A DNA stretch of 33,506 nucleotides. It comes from JBCCFW01 sp039029535 (GTDB taxonomy: Bacteria; Acidobacteriota; JBCCFW01). Shown piece by piece: positions 16,194 to 23,229 of this stretch. The notes beneath the pieces were generated by a model. The model searched no databases. It was not told where the DNA came from and was given only the letters and a program-made list of their open reading frames with translations. The stretch is from the NCBI GenBank assembly GCA_039029535.1, contig JBCCFW010000077.1, forward strand, positions 1-33,506, given 5' to 3'. Positions within the stretch are counted from its first letter, which is position 1; each line of letters starts with the position of its first letter. The position numbers and the translations under genes were made by a program.

Positions 16194-17390
16194 ATGTCCC
16201 GTCGCTCCCTCGCCGTCACCGGCGTCTTGCTCTCCGTTTGCCTTGCCGCCCCGCACCTGGGCCAAGCCCAGCCACCCAACGACGACTGCGCCGGCGCCCT
16301 CCCCCTGACGTTCCCATCGCTCAATCCGGGCGAGACCTGCACGGCCAGTCCGTCGTTCAACCTGCCCTCTGTTTGCGGCGACTACCTCGCCCTGTTCGAT
16401 GGCGATGTCTGGTTCACCTTCGTTGGGACCGACCAAGAAGTCCGAGTCAGCACCTGCGACGAGTTCGGAGGAGGCGCGACCTTCGACACGCAGCTCGTCG
16501 TCACCAGCGGGAGCTGCACCGACCCGGTCCTCGACTGCGTGGACGGGGACGACAACTCGGGTGTGATCTGTTCGACGGTGCAGTTCTGCGCCGAGGCCGG
16601 CGTGACCTACCACGTCGTCGTCACCGGCTTCCTCTCCTGCGGAGACTTCACCCTCGCCGCCGAGGAGCTGGGGCCCTGCCAGGGCTGTGACTCCGCGGAA
16701 CGAGTCGACGTGCCGTCACGAACCGCCGGCACCACCATCGACGCCCGCGCTCCGATCCTCCCCGCCTGCTGCTCCGAGGACGAGGGGGGAGTGTTCAGCA
16801 CCTCACCCGCCACCTGGTACTCGGTCATCGGCACGGGGCGAAGCTTCACCGCAAGCACCTGCCCGGACCTGGGCGGCAGCGCCGAGCTCGACACGCGCCT
16901 GACCGTGTACTGCGGAAGCTGCGACGGACCGACCTGCGTGGGGGTCAACGACGACGACCTCGCGTGCAGTCCCGGCAGTCGCCTGACCTCGACGGTGAGT
17001 TGGTGCACGCAGCCCGACACCGAGTACCTCATTCAGGTCCACGGGCTGGGCTTCTCGGCCGGCGACTTCGTGCTCGCGCTGGAGGAGGGAAGCGGTTGCT
17101 TCGATGCCTACCCGTGCCGGGTACCCGAGCCTCCCGACGCCTGCCCCGACTGCGACGTCTTCCAGCTTCTCCGCCTCGCCGACCCCGGCGCGCCTCCGGT
17201 CGACCCGGGCCACCCCTGCGCCGACGCGCCGCCTCCCACGGCGACCACCGAGTGCTGCGACCTCGTCGAGACGCTGCTCGCACTCCTGTCCGGCGCGCCC
17301 ACGGAGCTGCCGCCCTGGCATCCCTGCCCGAGTCGTCGTCGGCTCCCGCCACCAGACGGCCTCGACGACCTCGACCGCCGGAGACGCTGA
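16194..17390 (+). CDS. Secreted Cys-rich protein with two PPC-like repeats
   Basis: The 398-residue product begins with a Sec signal peptide (about residues 1-26, cleavage expected after GQA) and then QPPNDDCAGA, an N-terminus common in secreted proteins of high-GC environmental bacteria. Two repeats of about 130 residues follow (~27-165 and ~170-305). Each has W(F/Y) near the start of a beta sandwich, STC, an FDTQL/LDTRL strand, Cys pairs, a DDN/DDD acidic loop and a closing GDF(T/V)LALEE strand. This resembles the pre-peptidase C-terminal (PPC) fold, but the match is by pattern only. The many paired cysteines imply disulfides and an extracytoplasmic location. The last ~90 residues are Pro/Cys-rich. 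GGAGG seven bases before the ATG fixes the start. No catalytic motif is seen; a binding or surface role is a guess. Confidence 0.75.
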   Translation: MSRRSLAVTGVLLSVCLAAPHLGQAQPPNDDCAGALPLTFPSLNPGETCTASPSFNLPSVCGDYLALFDGDVWFTFVGTDQEVRVSTCDEFGGGATFDTQLVVTSGSCTDPVLDCVDGDDNSGVICSTVQFCAEAGVTYHVVVTGFLSCGDFTLAAEELGPCQGCDSAERVDVPSRTAGTTIDARAPILPACCSEDEGGVFSTSPATWYSVIGTGRSFTASTCPDLGGSAELDTRLTVYCGSCDGPTCVGVNDDDLACSPGSRLTSTVSWCTQPDTEYLIQVHGLGFSAGDFVLALEEGSGCFDAYPCRVPEPPDACPDCDVFQLLRLADPGAPPVDPGHPCADAPPPTATTECCDLVETLLALLSGAPTELPPWHPCPSRRRLPPPDGLDDLDRRRR

Positions 17391-17409
17391 AACCCGAGCC
17401 CGTCGGAGC

Positions 17410-17437
17410 GGTGACCGTCGGAGTTCCGACGGTCACC
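17410..17437. terminator. Bidirectional hairpin between convergent genes
   Basis: GGTGACCGTCGG (17410-17421), loop AGTT, CCGACGGTCACC (17426-17437) form a perfect 12-bp stem. It sits 19 bp after the stop of the plus-strand secreted protein and 15 bp after the stop of the minus-strand regulator, so it can serve both transcripts. Confidence 0.75.
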
Positions 17438-17452
17438 GGAACTCCTTTCGGG

Positions 17453-17848
17453 TCAACGCTTACGGTCGGTCTTTTTTCGTCGGCCGTCCTTCCGACGCTC
17501 GAGGAGGCTTCGCAGCTCCGGCTCGACCTCCTCGAGCTCGGCGTCTTCCAGCTCCATCAACGAGCGCACGAGCTGCACCCTCATCTCGTCGGGGAGGGGG
17601 AAGAGTCGAGGCTGGCCCTCCTCACCGGTGAGCTGGCTCCACTCGACGCCGAGCGCCTGAGCGAGGGCACGCAGGGTCGCCTCACGTGCTCGCTCGAGCC
17701 CACGCTCGATGCGAGAGATGGCGTCGCGAGAGATGCCGGCTCGGCGGGCGAGCTGCGCCTGGGTCCAGCCCTGGTCCTGGCGATAGCGCCGAATCCGCTC
17801 GCCGAGGGCAGCGAGACCACGGGCTGGCGGCTGTCCTGCTCGCGACAT
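17453..17848 (-). CDS. XRE-family helix-turn-helix regulator
   Basis: This 131-residue protein has a classical five-helix XRE/Cro DNA-binding domain at residues ~13-72: ALGERIRRYRQDQGWTQAQL, then RRAGISRDAISRIERG, then LRALAQALGV. Residues ~75-120 are acidic and likely helical, possibly for dimerisation, and the last ten are strongly basic (RRKKTDRKR). It has no sensor or protease domain. It stands alone, convergent with the secreted-protein gene and preceded by a 736-bp non-coding region. A promoter-like pair with an inverted repeat across its -10 lies just upstream, so autorepression is plausible. Other targets cannot be inferred. Confidence 0.88.
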   Translation of the reverse strand: MSRAGQPPARGLAALGERIRRYRQDQGWTQAQLARRAGISRDAISRIERGLERAREATLRALAQALGVEWSQLTGEEGQPRLFPLPDEMRVQLVRSLMELEDAELEEVEPELRSLLERRKDGRRKKTDRKR

Positions 17849-17873
17849 GGAAGCTCGTCGACTGAAGGGGAGA

Positions 17874-17910
17874 GGGCAGCATCATGCCCGCCGCTCGACG
17901 ACCGTCGCAA
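17874..17910 (-). promoter_or_regulatory. Promoter and possible operator of the XRE gene
   Basis: On the minus strand TTGCGA (17910-17905), an 18-base spacer and CATGAT (17886-17881) resemble a sigma-70 promoter with a ~26-base leader. GGGCA/TGCCC (17874-17878 with 17885-17889) is an inverted repeat overlapping the -10, a suitable operator position. A second inverted repeat, CGGAAC/GTTCCG, lies at 17915-17920 and 17936-17941. Confidence 0.4.
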
Positions 17911-17989
17911 GCGTCGGAACATGGCCACTCGACCCGTTCCGAAACACCTGGGTGACGTAGTCCGGAGATACGGTAAAGCCTTGAAAAAC

Positions 17990-18028
17990 AGGGAAATTCG
18001 AAGCTTGTTCACCACCTGTGCGGGTGGT
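17990..18028. other. AT-richer patch with small inverted repeats
   Basis: Within the 736-bp gap (17849-18584), the stretch around 17975-18010 is clearly less GC-rich than its surroundings and contains GAAATTCGAAGC. It is followed by ACCACC/GGTGGT (18011-18016 with 18023-18028). No start codon with a plausible protein follows on either strand. It could be a distal regulatory site of the XRE gene. Confidence 0.3.
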
Positions 18029-18094
18029 ACCTTCCGCCTCGACTCGCAAGGGTCAACGTCATCATCACATCTCAATTGAGTGGTTCGTGCGGAG

Positions 18095-18267
18095 CCGGCC
18101 CCCCGAGGGGGACCGGGATGGGAGGTGGGGCCTCCCGCCGCACGCGCGGGTCGGCGGACGCCGGCCGGGACGGCAGGAGCTCCGGCGACTGAGCCGGACA
18201 GCGGGGGCCGCGAGTGGTCTCCTGCCACATCAAAGCATCCCGGCCGGCCTCCCCACCCCCATTGGGG
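18095..18267. other. Dense nested hairpins: structured RNA or DNA element
   Basis: This non-coding stretch folds almost entirely. Hairpins occur at 18095-18116 (CCGG/CCGG plus C5/G5), 18120-18136 (GGGAGG/CCTCCC) and 18135-18157 (CCGCCG/CGGCGG). A long stem GCCGGCCGGGA/TCCCGGCCGGC pairs 18160-18170 with 18238-18248 and encloses a second stem GGCAGGAG/CTCCTGCC (18172-18179 with 18219-18226). That stem encloses two hairpins, TCCGGC/GCCGGA (18181-18198) and GCGG/CCGC (18201-18211), giving a three-way junction. An outer stem GGTGGGG/CCCCACC (18124-18130 with 18251-18257) is an alternative to the 18120 hairpin. A last hairpin C4-ATT-G4 ends at 18267. The stems are strand-symmetric, so direction is unknown. 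I do not recognise the family. Confidence 0.5.
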
Positions 18268-18327
18268 CGGCGGCACGTCATCTCCGGCTCTCCGCCGTCG
18301 CTCCCTCGTCCTCAGCTACCCACCAGT

Positions 18328-18565
18328 AGCCTGCGGCTCGGTCGCTCGGCTCAGAGCCGGACCTGACGCACCGGCGCTCCCAATGGTCCCACTTCGGTTG
18401 GCCTGAGCATTGACGCTGCGCAGCGTCAGCTCGGCATGCCTCGAAGCCTGCGGCTCGCTCGGCTCATGGCCTGAGCTGACGCACTGGCGCTCTCGGCAAG
18501 TTCGAATGAGGGGCCGAGCCTGCTCCGCGCAGGGCCGGCTCTGACACATTCGCAACCTCGGATGC
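18328..18565. repeat. Diverged direct repeats with an 18-bp palindrome
   Basis: Two copies of a ~55-bp unit start with AGCCTGCGGCTCG at 18328 and 18445. Both continue with CTCGGCTCA and then TGACGCA or CTGACGCA followed by GGCGCTC. A third, weaker copy starts near 18518 (AGCCTG, then GGCCGGCTCTGACAC). Between copies one and two lies the perfect palindrome TGACGCTGCGCAGCGTCA (18411-18428), which itself contains the TGACGC of the unit and is flanked by GAGC/GCTC. No coding sense is apparent. Confidence 0.55.
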
Positions 18566-18584
18566 GGGGCCGACCCGAGAGCAC

Positions 18585-19697
18585 TCAGCGGGGGAGGGCG
18601 ACGACCGCGTGTTGGATGAGGTCGCGGAGCCAGGTGCGTTCGTCGCGGGTGAGGTTGGCGCCGACGACCAGCTCGGCCTCGTCACCCACGAGGACGACGC
18701 CGTTGTCCAGGCTACGTGGCTTCAGCGCCGCGAGCTGTTCGTCGGGTCGCCCCAGCAGCGGGCTCAGCCAGGACCCCACCCGCTCCGGCGTGACCTCGCG
18801 GTCGGTCTCGAACTCATCGCTGGTCACTACCTGTTCCAGGTCGTCGACCGCGACCTCGGAACGCCCGCGCAGCAACCGCCCGACCCGCTCGACGGCGATG
18901 GTCCGCGAGTCGATGACGATGCGCTCCGAGCTCCGCAGGCGTCGCGCACGACGAGCCAGCTCCAGGATCGCAGCGAGCACGACGAACCCGAACACGGCGG
19001 GCAAGTGGGGGGGAGGGTCGACGAAGAGGCCCTCCAAGTTCCCCAAGAACAGGAGCATCACCCACAGGGAGACCGCCCCCTGCCAGAGCCACCTCCAGAC
19101 CAGTGACGGCAACAGCGGAGACTTCGGCACCTCCACGACGACCGATCGCTCCTCGCGACGCACGCCCACTCGTGAGCTCGGAGCCTCGGACCAGTCGGGC
19201 GCGCCCGCCCTCGCCAGACGGTCCCGGAGCGACTCGCCGAGCTCGCTCGGCTCGCGGATGGACATCGAGCCCGCGGCCACGTCCTGGAGGGGCACCCGCA
19301 GGAAGCGGGCGAGGCGCTCGGCCATGCGCCGCGCCTCCAGGTAGGTCGGGTAGCTCGCCAAGAGGATCGTGGGCTCGACGACGCCGATCAGGATGTCGAG
19401 CTCCGAGCGCCTGGCGTTGCGCTTCAGCTCCACGTAGCGGTACTGCGCGAGCGGTGTCCGATCCCGCGTCCGCCAGCGACCCAAGCCACGCCACTCACGC
19501 AGCTCACCCGTGCTGCGGTCCATGGTCCAGCCGACCCGGAAGTCGATGACGAGGATGCCGAAGACCCCGAAGGCGAGGGCCATCCACCATCCGCTCGGGA
19601 TCGGCCACGCGATCGCGATGCCGATGGCCAGCAGCACGAAGACGACTCCGAGCATCCAACGCTTCGGGTTGTAGCAGTGGGAGATCTGACGTCGCAT
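18585..19697 (-). CDS. Hypothetical membrane protein, four predicted TM segments
   Basis: I do not recognise this 370-residue protein. Hydrophobic segments occur at about residues 14-31 and 36-53, and again at ~210-228 and ~235-253, giving two pairs of helices. Between the pairs is a ~155-residue soluble region containing a stretch that could be a small beta domain (VGWTMDRSTGELREW, then YRYVELKRNARRSEL). The C-terminal ~115 residues (IVIDSRTIAVERVGR...) are also soluble. Both soluble parts loosely recall PH-like domains of bacterial membrane proteins, but this is only an impression. The ATG has GGGAGGG eight bases upstream. It follows the FG-GAP gene on the same strand after 45 bp and may be co-transcribed. 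Confidence 0.7.
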   Translation of the reverse strand: MRRQISHCYNPKRWMLGVVFVLLAIGIAIAWPIPSGWWMALAFGVFGILVIDFRVGWTMDRSTGELREWRGLGRWRTRDRTPLAQYRYVELKRNARRSELDILIGVVEPTILLASYPTYLEARRMAERLARFLRVPLQDVAAGSMSIREPSELGESLRDRLARAGAPDWSEAPSSRVGVRREERSVVVEVPKSPLLPSLVWRWLWQGAVSLWVMLLFLGNLEGLFVDPPPHLPAVFGFVVLAAILELARRARRLRSSERIVIDSRTIAVERVGRLLRGRSEVAVDDLEQVVTSDEFETDREVTPERVGSWLSPLLGRPDEQLAALKPRSLDNGVVLVGDEAELVVGANLTRDERTWLRDLIQHAVVALPR

Positions 19698-19714
19698 GCA
19701 GTCCCTCCCGGCCT

Positions 19715-19731
19715 GAAGCGGTGACCGCCTC
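19715..19731 (-). other. Intercistronic hairpin
   Basis: On the minus strand GAGGCGG-TCA-CCGCTTC forms a 7-bp stem with one G-U pair, between the FG-GAP stop and the membrane protein's ribosome-binding site. It may attenuate read-through or protect mRNA ends. The surrounding bases AGCGGTGACCG..TCGGAGTTCC resemble the arm of the terminator at 17410. Confidence 0.35.
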
Positions 19732-19742
19732 GGAGTTCCAGC

Positions 19743-22700
19743 TCAGGGGCAGTTCGGCAAGAAACCCTCGCGCAGCAGGTCGGCACGACCGTCGGGTGGG
19801 AGGCTCGCCATGCCCGCTTCGCCGAGGCCGCAGTCGTTGCGCCCCTGCACGAGGTAGTAGCGACCCGCGCCCGCGATGACGGGACCCGGACGCGGATCGT
19901 CGTGCGTCAGCGTGAGGTCGTGGACACGACGACAGCCGCGGCGGAAGCCCAGGTCGTCGCGCATGTTGCCGAGGTCGCCCGAGACGATCTCGTAGCGCCC
20001 CTCGCCGAAGTCGAGCCCGACCATCGGCGCGTCCCAGGTCAGCCGCACGGTCACCTCGTCCGCCAGCAGCTCCACCATCAGGCCCGTGAGCTGGGGGACC
20101 AAGGCACCGTCCCCCGGGTCGTCGGGCGCGCAGTCGTCCACGTTGTCGCTGCCGTCGCCATCCCGATCCGGATCACAGGGGTCACCGACACCGTCACCGT
20201 CGAAGTCCTCCTGCCCCGGGTTGGTGTCGGCGGGACAGTTGTCGCAGGGGTCGCCGAAGCCGTCGCTGTCCGGATCCTCCTGCCCCATGTTCGCGTCGTC
20301 GGGGCAGTTGTCGCAGATGTCGCCCGTGAGGTCGCCGTCCGCGTCGGGGTCGCCCGGCGCGAAGTCGTCGGGACAGCTGTCGCAGGCATCGCCGACGTCG
20401 TCACCGTCGCGGTCCTCCTGCAAGGGGTTGGCGATGAGCGGGCAATTGTCGGTGGGGTCGGGGAGGGTGTCGGCGTCGGTGTCGACCGCGACGATGAAGG
20501 GGTACGACTCGCTGGCGAGACGACCGCGACGGATCGGATGTCCGACCTCGTCGGGCGCCTGCTGGTCGACGACCAGGCGGACCTGAGCGAAGGCCTGGTC
20601 GACCCCGGTGAGGTCGGCGCTCGAGTCCCACACGAACACGTGGGGCATGCCCTCGGGTGAGCTCGAGAGGTCGGTCGTGCCGTCACCTCCGGGACCGGGC
20701 GTGGCGGGGCGCCAGGCCGTGGAGCCGAACAGGGCCCACTCCACCCGGAGCTCTGCGAGCGGATCCGACTGTCCGTCGCGGAGCTCGTAGTTGATGGACA
20801 CGGGCGAGGCGAAGACCTGCGGGCTGGAGAAGCCCGGCGCCTTGTCGGTGCTGTTGGCGGTCGCGATGCCGCCGGGCAAGAGCGCCGTCTCCGGCAGCCG
20901 CGCGCGACGCCCATCGTGCAGGTCGTTCTGGTGGACCCGGTTCTGCTCCGACAGCGCGCCCAGCGCGAGGTCGAGATCACCGTCCGCGTCCCAGTCACCC
21001 CAGGCCACCGCCTGGTAGTCGAGCTGCTCGTCGTTGGTCCACGAGGCGGCGGGGAAGAGGAGACCGCCTTCGGTCTCGACGACGGTCCCGAAGCCGAAGG
21101 GTGCGCCCGCCCGCGCGATGTCGAGGTCGCCATCGCCGTTCCAATCGCCGAGCGCGATCTCGGCGACCTCGGCACCATCGCTGATGGTGAGCGACGCGGT
21201 GGTCTCGAGCAGGCCGCCAGCTCCCTGACGGTGGACCCGCACGCCGGCAGGGGAGAGCTGCGCGCTGATGAACAGGTCGAGGTCGGCGTCGCCGTCGACG
21301 TCGGACCACGCCGCGCTGGTGCTGCGATCGACCTCCGTGCTGCGCCAGCTCGCGGTCGTCTCCAGACGACCATCGATGTTCTCGTGGACCCGGTCGCCGA
21401 CGTCCACGCAGGCGAGCGCGAGATCGAGGTCGCCGTCACCGCCGAGGTCGCCCAGGGCGACGTCGTTGCACTCCTCGATCTCATCGGAGACCCAGAAGGC
21501 GGTGGTCGCGAGGCTGCCGCCGATGTTGGTCTCGTTGTCGAAGAGGTAGGCGTTCTCGGCGCTGCCCGCCACGAGGTCCAGGTCGCCATCCACGTCGACG
21601 TCACCCCAGGCCAGCGAGGTCCAGGGCGCGAAGTTGTCGGCCACCCAGCTCGAGAGGGTGTCGAGGACGCCGGACTCGTTCACGTGGACCTCGAGGAAGC
21701 TCGCGTCGGCGATGGCCAGGTCGAGATCCCCGTCGCCGTCCCAGTCCGCGAAGGCGATGTCGCGAGTGAGCAATCCGATGTCGGCCTGCCAGTCCGGGGC
21801 CCCGCCGAGGTTGCCGCCGAGGCCGTAGAAGATCGCGTCCTGCTCGCCGGCGTCGTTGCCCATGGCCAGGTCGAGCCGACCGTCCGAGTTCACGTCGGCC
21901 CAGACGAGAGAGCAGGTCGCATCGCGGATGTCGGTGGCGATCCACGCGGGCTCCACGTCGAGGGGCGCACGGGGTGACCGGTAGAACGCAGAGCCGGCGA
22001 TCGGATGCGATGCGACGAGGTCGAGGCCACCGCTCGCACGCAAGTCGCCCAGGGCGACGGCGGTGGTCGGGTCCGTCCGGTCGCTGGTCCAGGTGGGCGT
22101 GGTCGTCAACGAGGGGAAGACCGCGTCGAAGACGACGTCGGCACCGTCGCGGCCGACCACGAGCTCGAGCGTGCCGTCACCGTCGAGCTCGGCCCAGGTG
22201 AGCGTCCCGGCCGTGGCGGGGGGAGGGGACCAGACCGTCCCGGTGCCGAGACCGGCGGGACGGTTGCGATAGAGCCGGTCGGCCTGCAGCGGGTTCGCGC
22301 TGGCGATGGCGAGGTCGAGATCCCGGTCGTTGTCGAAGTCGCCCCAGGCCACGGCGACCGAGTCGTGGGCCTCGTCGCTGCGCCAGCTGATCGACGTGCT
22401 CAGGCTACCGGCGGTGTTGGCGTGCACGCGGTCGGCGAGGAACGAGCTGGCGATGGCGAGCTCGAGGGTCCCGTCGTCGTTCCAGTCACCGAGGGCGAGG
22501 TCTCGTGACGGGTCGCTCTCCATGGTGCTCCAGACCGCGACCGTCTCGAAGCTGCCACCGCCCGTGTTGAGGTGAACGCGGTCGGGCTCGCCGTCGACGG
22601 CGAGGGCCAGGTCGAGGCTGCCGTCGAGATCGACGTCGCCCAGCGCCAGGGCCTGCACGGCGGCCGGTGCCACGACGGTCTGGAACGGCAGGTCCTCGAG

Positions 22701-23069
22701 AGCACCGTCGTTCTCGTGGACGTGCACGCCGGTGCTGCTGGCGACGACCAGCGCGAGGTCGCCGTCACCGTCGAGGTCGGCCCAGCCCAGGTCGATGCCG
22801 TCGCCACCGGCAAGGGAGGTCCACGCGGCGGGGACCACGGGACCGTCCACCGATCCCGAGTGGACGCGAGCGGGACCGGACGGCACCGCCACGGCGAGGT
22901 CGAGGATGCCGTCGCGATCGGCGTCACCCCAGGCGAGGGCGTTGACCGTTCCGAGGTTGGGGGTCGAGGTCTCGGCGGTGTTCCACTGGGCGGACGCCGG
23001 CGAGACGCCGGGACCGAGGAGAACGGCCAGGGAAACGAGCGCGGAGACGGTGGCAGGGACGTGCTTCAC
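19743..23069 (-). CDS. Secreted FG-GAP/VCBS propeller protein with TSP type 3 repeats
   Basis: A 1,108-residue secreted protein. The signal peptide is MKHVPATVSALVSLAVLLG.. with cleavage expected after ASA. About residues 45-725 hold 14 FG-GAP/VCBS repeats, each with a core like WGD.D.DGDLDLA.A carrying a Ca-binding DxDxDG loop. Fourteen repeats would build two seven-bladed beta propellers (inference). After a ~130-residue linker, residues ~860-975 carry thrombospondin type 3 repeats (DNCP, D.DGDG.GD.CD), which bind many calcium ions. A C-terminal domain (~990-1108) with YYLVQGRNDCGLGEAG is typical of secreted proteins in high-GC environmental bacteria. I prefer the GTG at 23069 because GGAG lies eight bases upstream; an ATG at 23090 adds seven residues. 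Likely role: extracellular, Ca-dependent adhesion or matrix binding. Confidence 0.85.
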   Translation of the reverse strand: MKHVPATVSALVSLAVLLGPGVSPASAQWNTAETSTPNLGTVNALAWGDADRDGILDLAVAVPSGPARVHSGSVDGPVVPAAWTSLAGGDGIDLGWADLDGDGDLALVVASSTGVHVHENDGALEDLPFQTVVAPAAVQALALGDVDLDGSLDLALAVDGEPDRVHLNTGGGSFETVAVWSTMESDPSRDLALGDWNDDGTLELAIASSFLADRVHANTAGSLSTSISWRSDEAHDSVAVAWGDFDNDRDLDLAIASANPLQADRLYRNRPAGLGTGTVWSPPPATAGTLTWAELDGDGTLELVVGRDGADVVFDAVFPSLTTTPTWTSDRTDPTTAVALGDLRASGGLDLVASHPIAGSAFYRSPRAPLDVEPAWIATDIRDATCSLVWADVNSDGRLDLAMGNDAGEQDAIFYGLGGNLGGAPDWQADIGLLTRDIAFADWDGDGDLDLAIADASFLEVHVNESGVLDTLSSWVADNFAPWTSLAWGDVDVDGDLDLVAGSAENAYLFDNETNIGGSLATTAFWVSDEIEECNDVALGDLGGDGDLDLALACVDVGDRVHENIDGRLETTASWRSTEVDRSTSAAWSDVDGDADLDLFISAQLSPAGVRVHRQGAGGLLETTASLTISDGAEVAEIALGDWNGDGDLDIARAGAPFGFGTVVETEGGLLFPAASWTNDEQLDYQAVAWGDWDADGDLDLALGALSEQNRVHQNDLHDGRRARLPETALLPGGIATANSTDKAPGFSSPQVFASPVSINYELRDGQSDPLAELRVEWALFGSTAWRPATPGPGGDGTTDLSSSPEGMPHVFVWDSSADLTGVDQAFAQVRLVVDQQAPDEVGHPIRRGRLASESYPFIVAVDTDADTLPDPTDNCPLIANPLQEDRDGDDVGDACDSCPDDFAPGDPDADGDLTGDICDNCPDDANMGQEDPDSDGFGDPCDNCPADTNPGQEDFDGDGVGDPCDPDRDGDGSDNVDDCAPDDPGDGALVPQLTGLMVELLADEVTVRLTWDAPMVGLDFGEGRYEIVSGDLGNMRDDLGFRRGCRRVHDLTLTHDDPRPGPVIAGAGRYYLVQGRNDCGLGEAGMASLPPDGRADLLREGFLPNCP

Positions 23070-23134
23070 GGAGAAGTCTCCAGGGGACATCGTCTGATCT
23101 TCGCCCGAACTGCCCCGCGGAGGCGAGTCGCGTG

Positions 23135-23162
23135 TTGACCCGCTCCGCCGGCGCCCTTCATT
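23135..23162 (+). promoter_or_regulatory. Possible promoter of the glycosyltransferase gene
   Basis: TTGACC (23135-23140), a 16-base spacer and TTCATT (23157-23162). The -35 is good (five of six) and the -10 poor (three of six). It lies in the divergent gap between the FG-GAP gene and the glycosyltransferase gene, about 68 bases before the latter. Confidence 0.3.
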
Positions 23163-23229
23163 CTCCCGCCTCGCCGCCGTCGCCCCGGGCGTCCGCCGGG
23201 GCTGGGAGCGGCGCCCACGTCGAGCTTCG

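Noticed and set aside
17549..18079. Plus-strand open frame running from the secreted-protein gene into the gap
   Set aside because: It crosses the bidirectional terminator and lies antisense to a clear XRE gene.
18080..18555. Short open frames across the non-coding block on both strands
   Set aside because: Composition is dominated by Pro/Gly/Arg/Ser, there is no ribosome-binding site, and hairpins and repeats fill the region. Coding is unlikely.
18328..18565. A CRISPR array
   Set aside because: Copies are few, diverged and not evenly spaced, no cas genes are near, and the intervals are not spacer-like.
20916..21977. Plus-strand open frames opposite the FG-GAP gene
   Set aside because: Complement of the FG-GAP repeats; no start signals and no recognisable domains.
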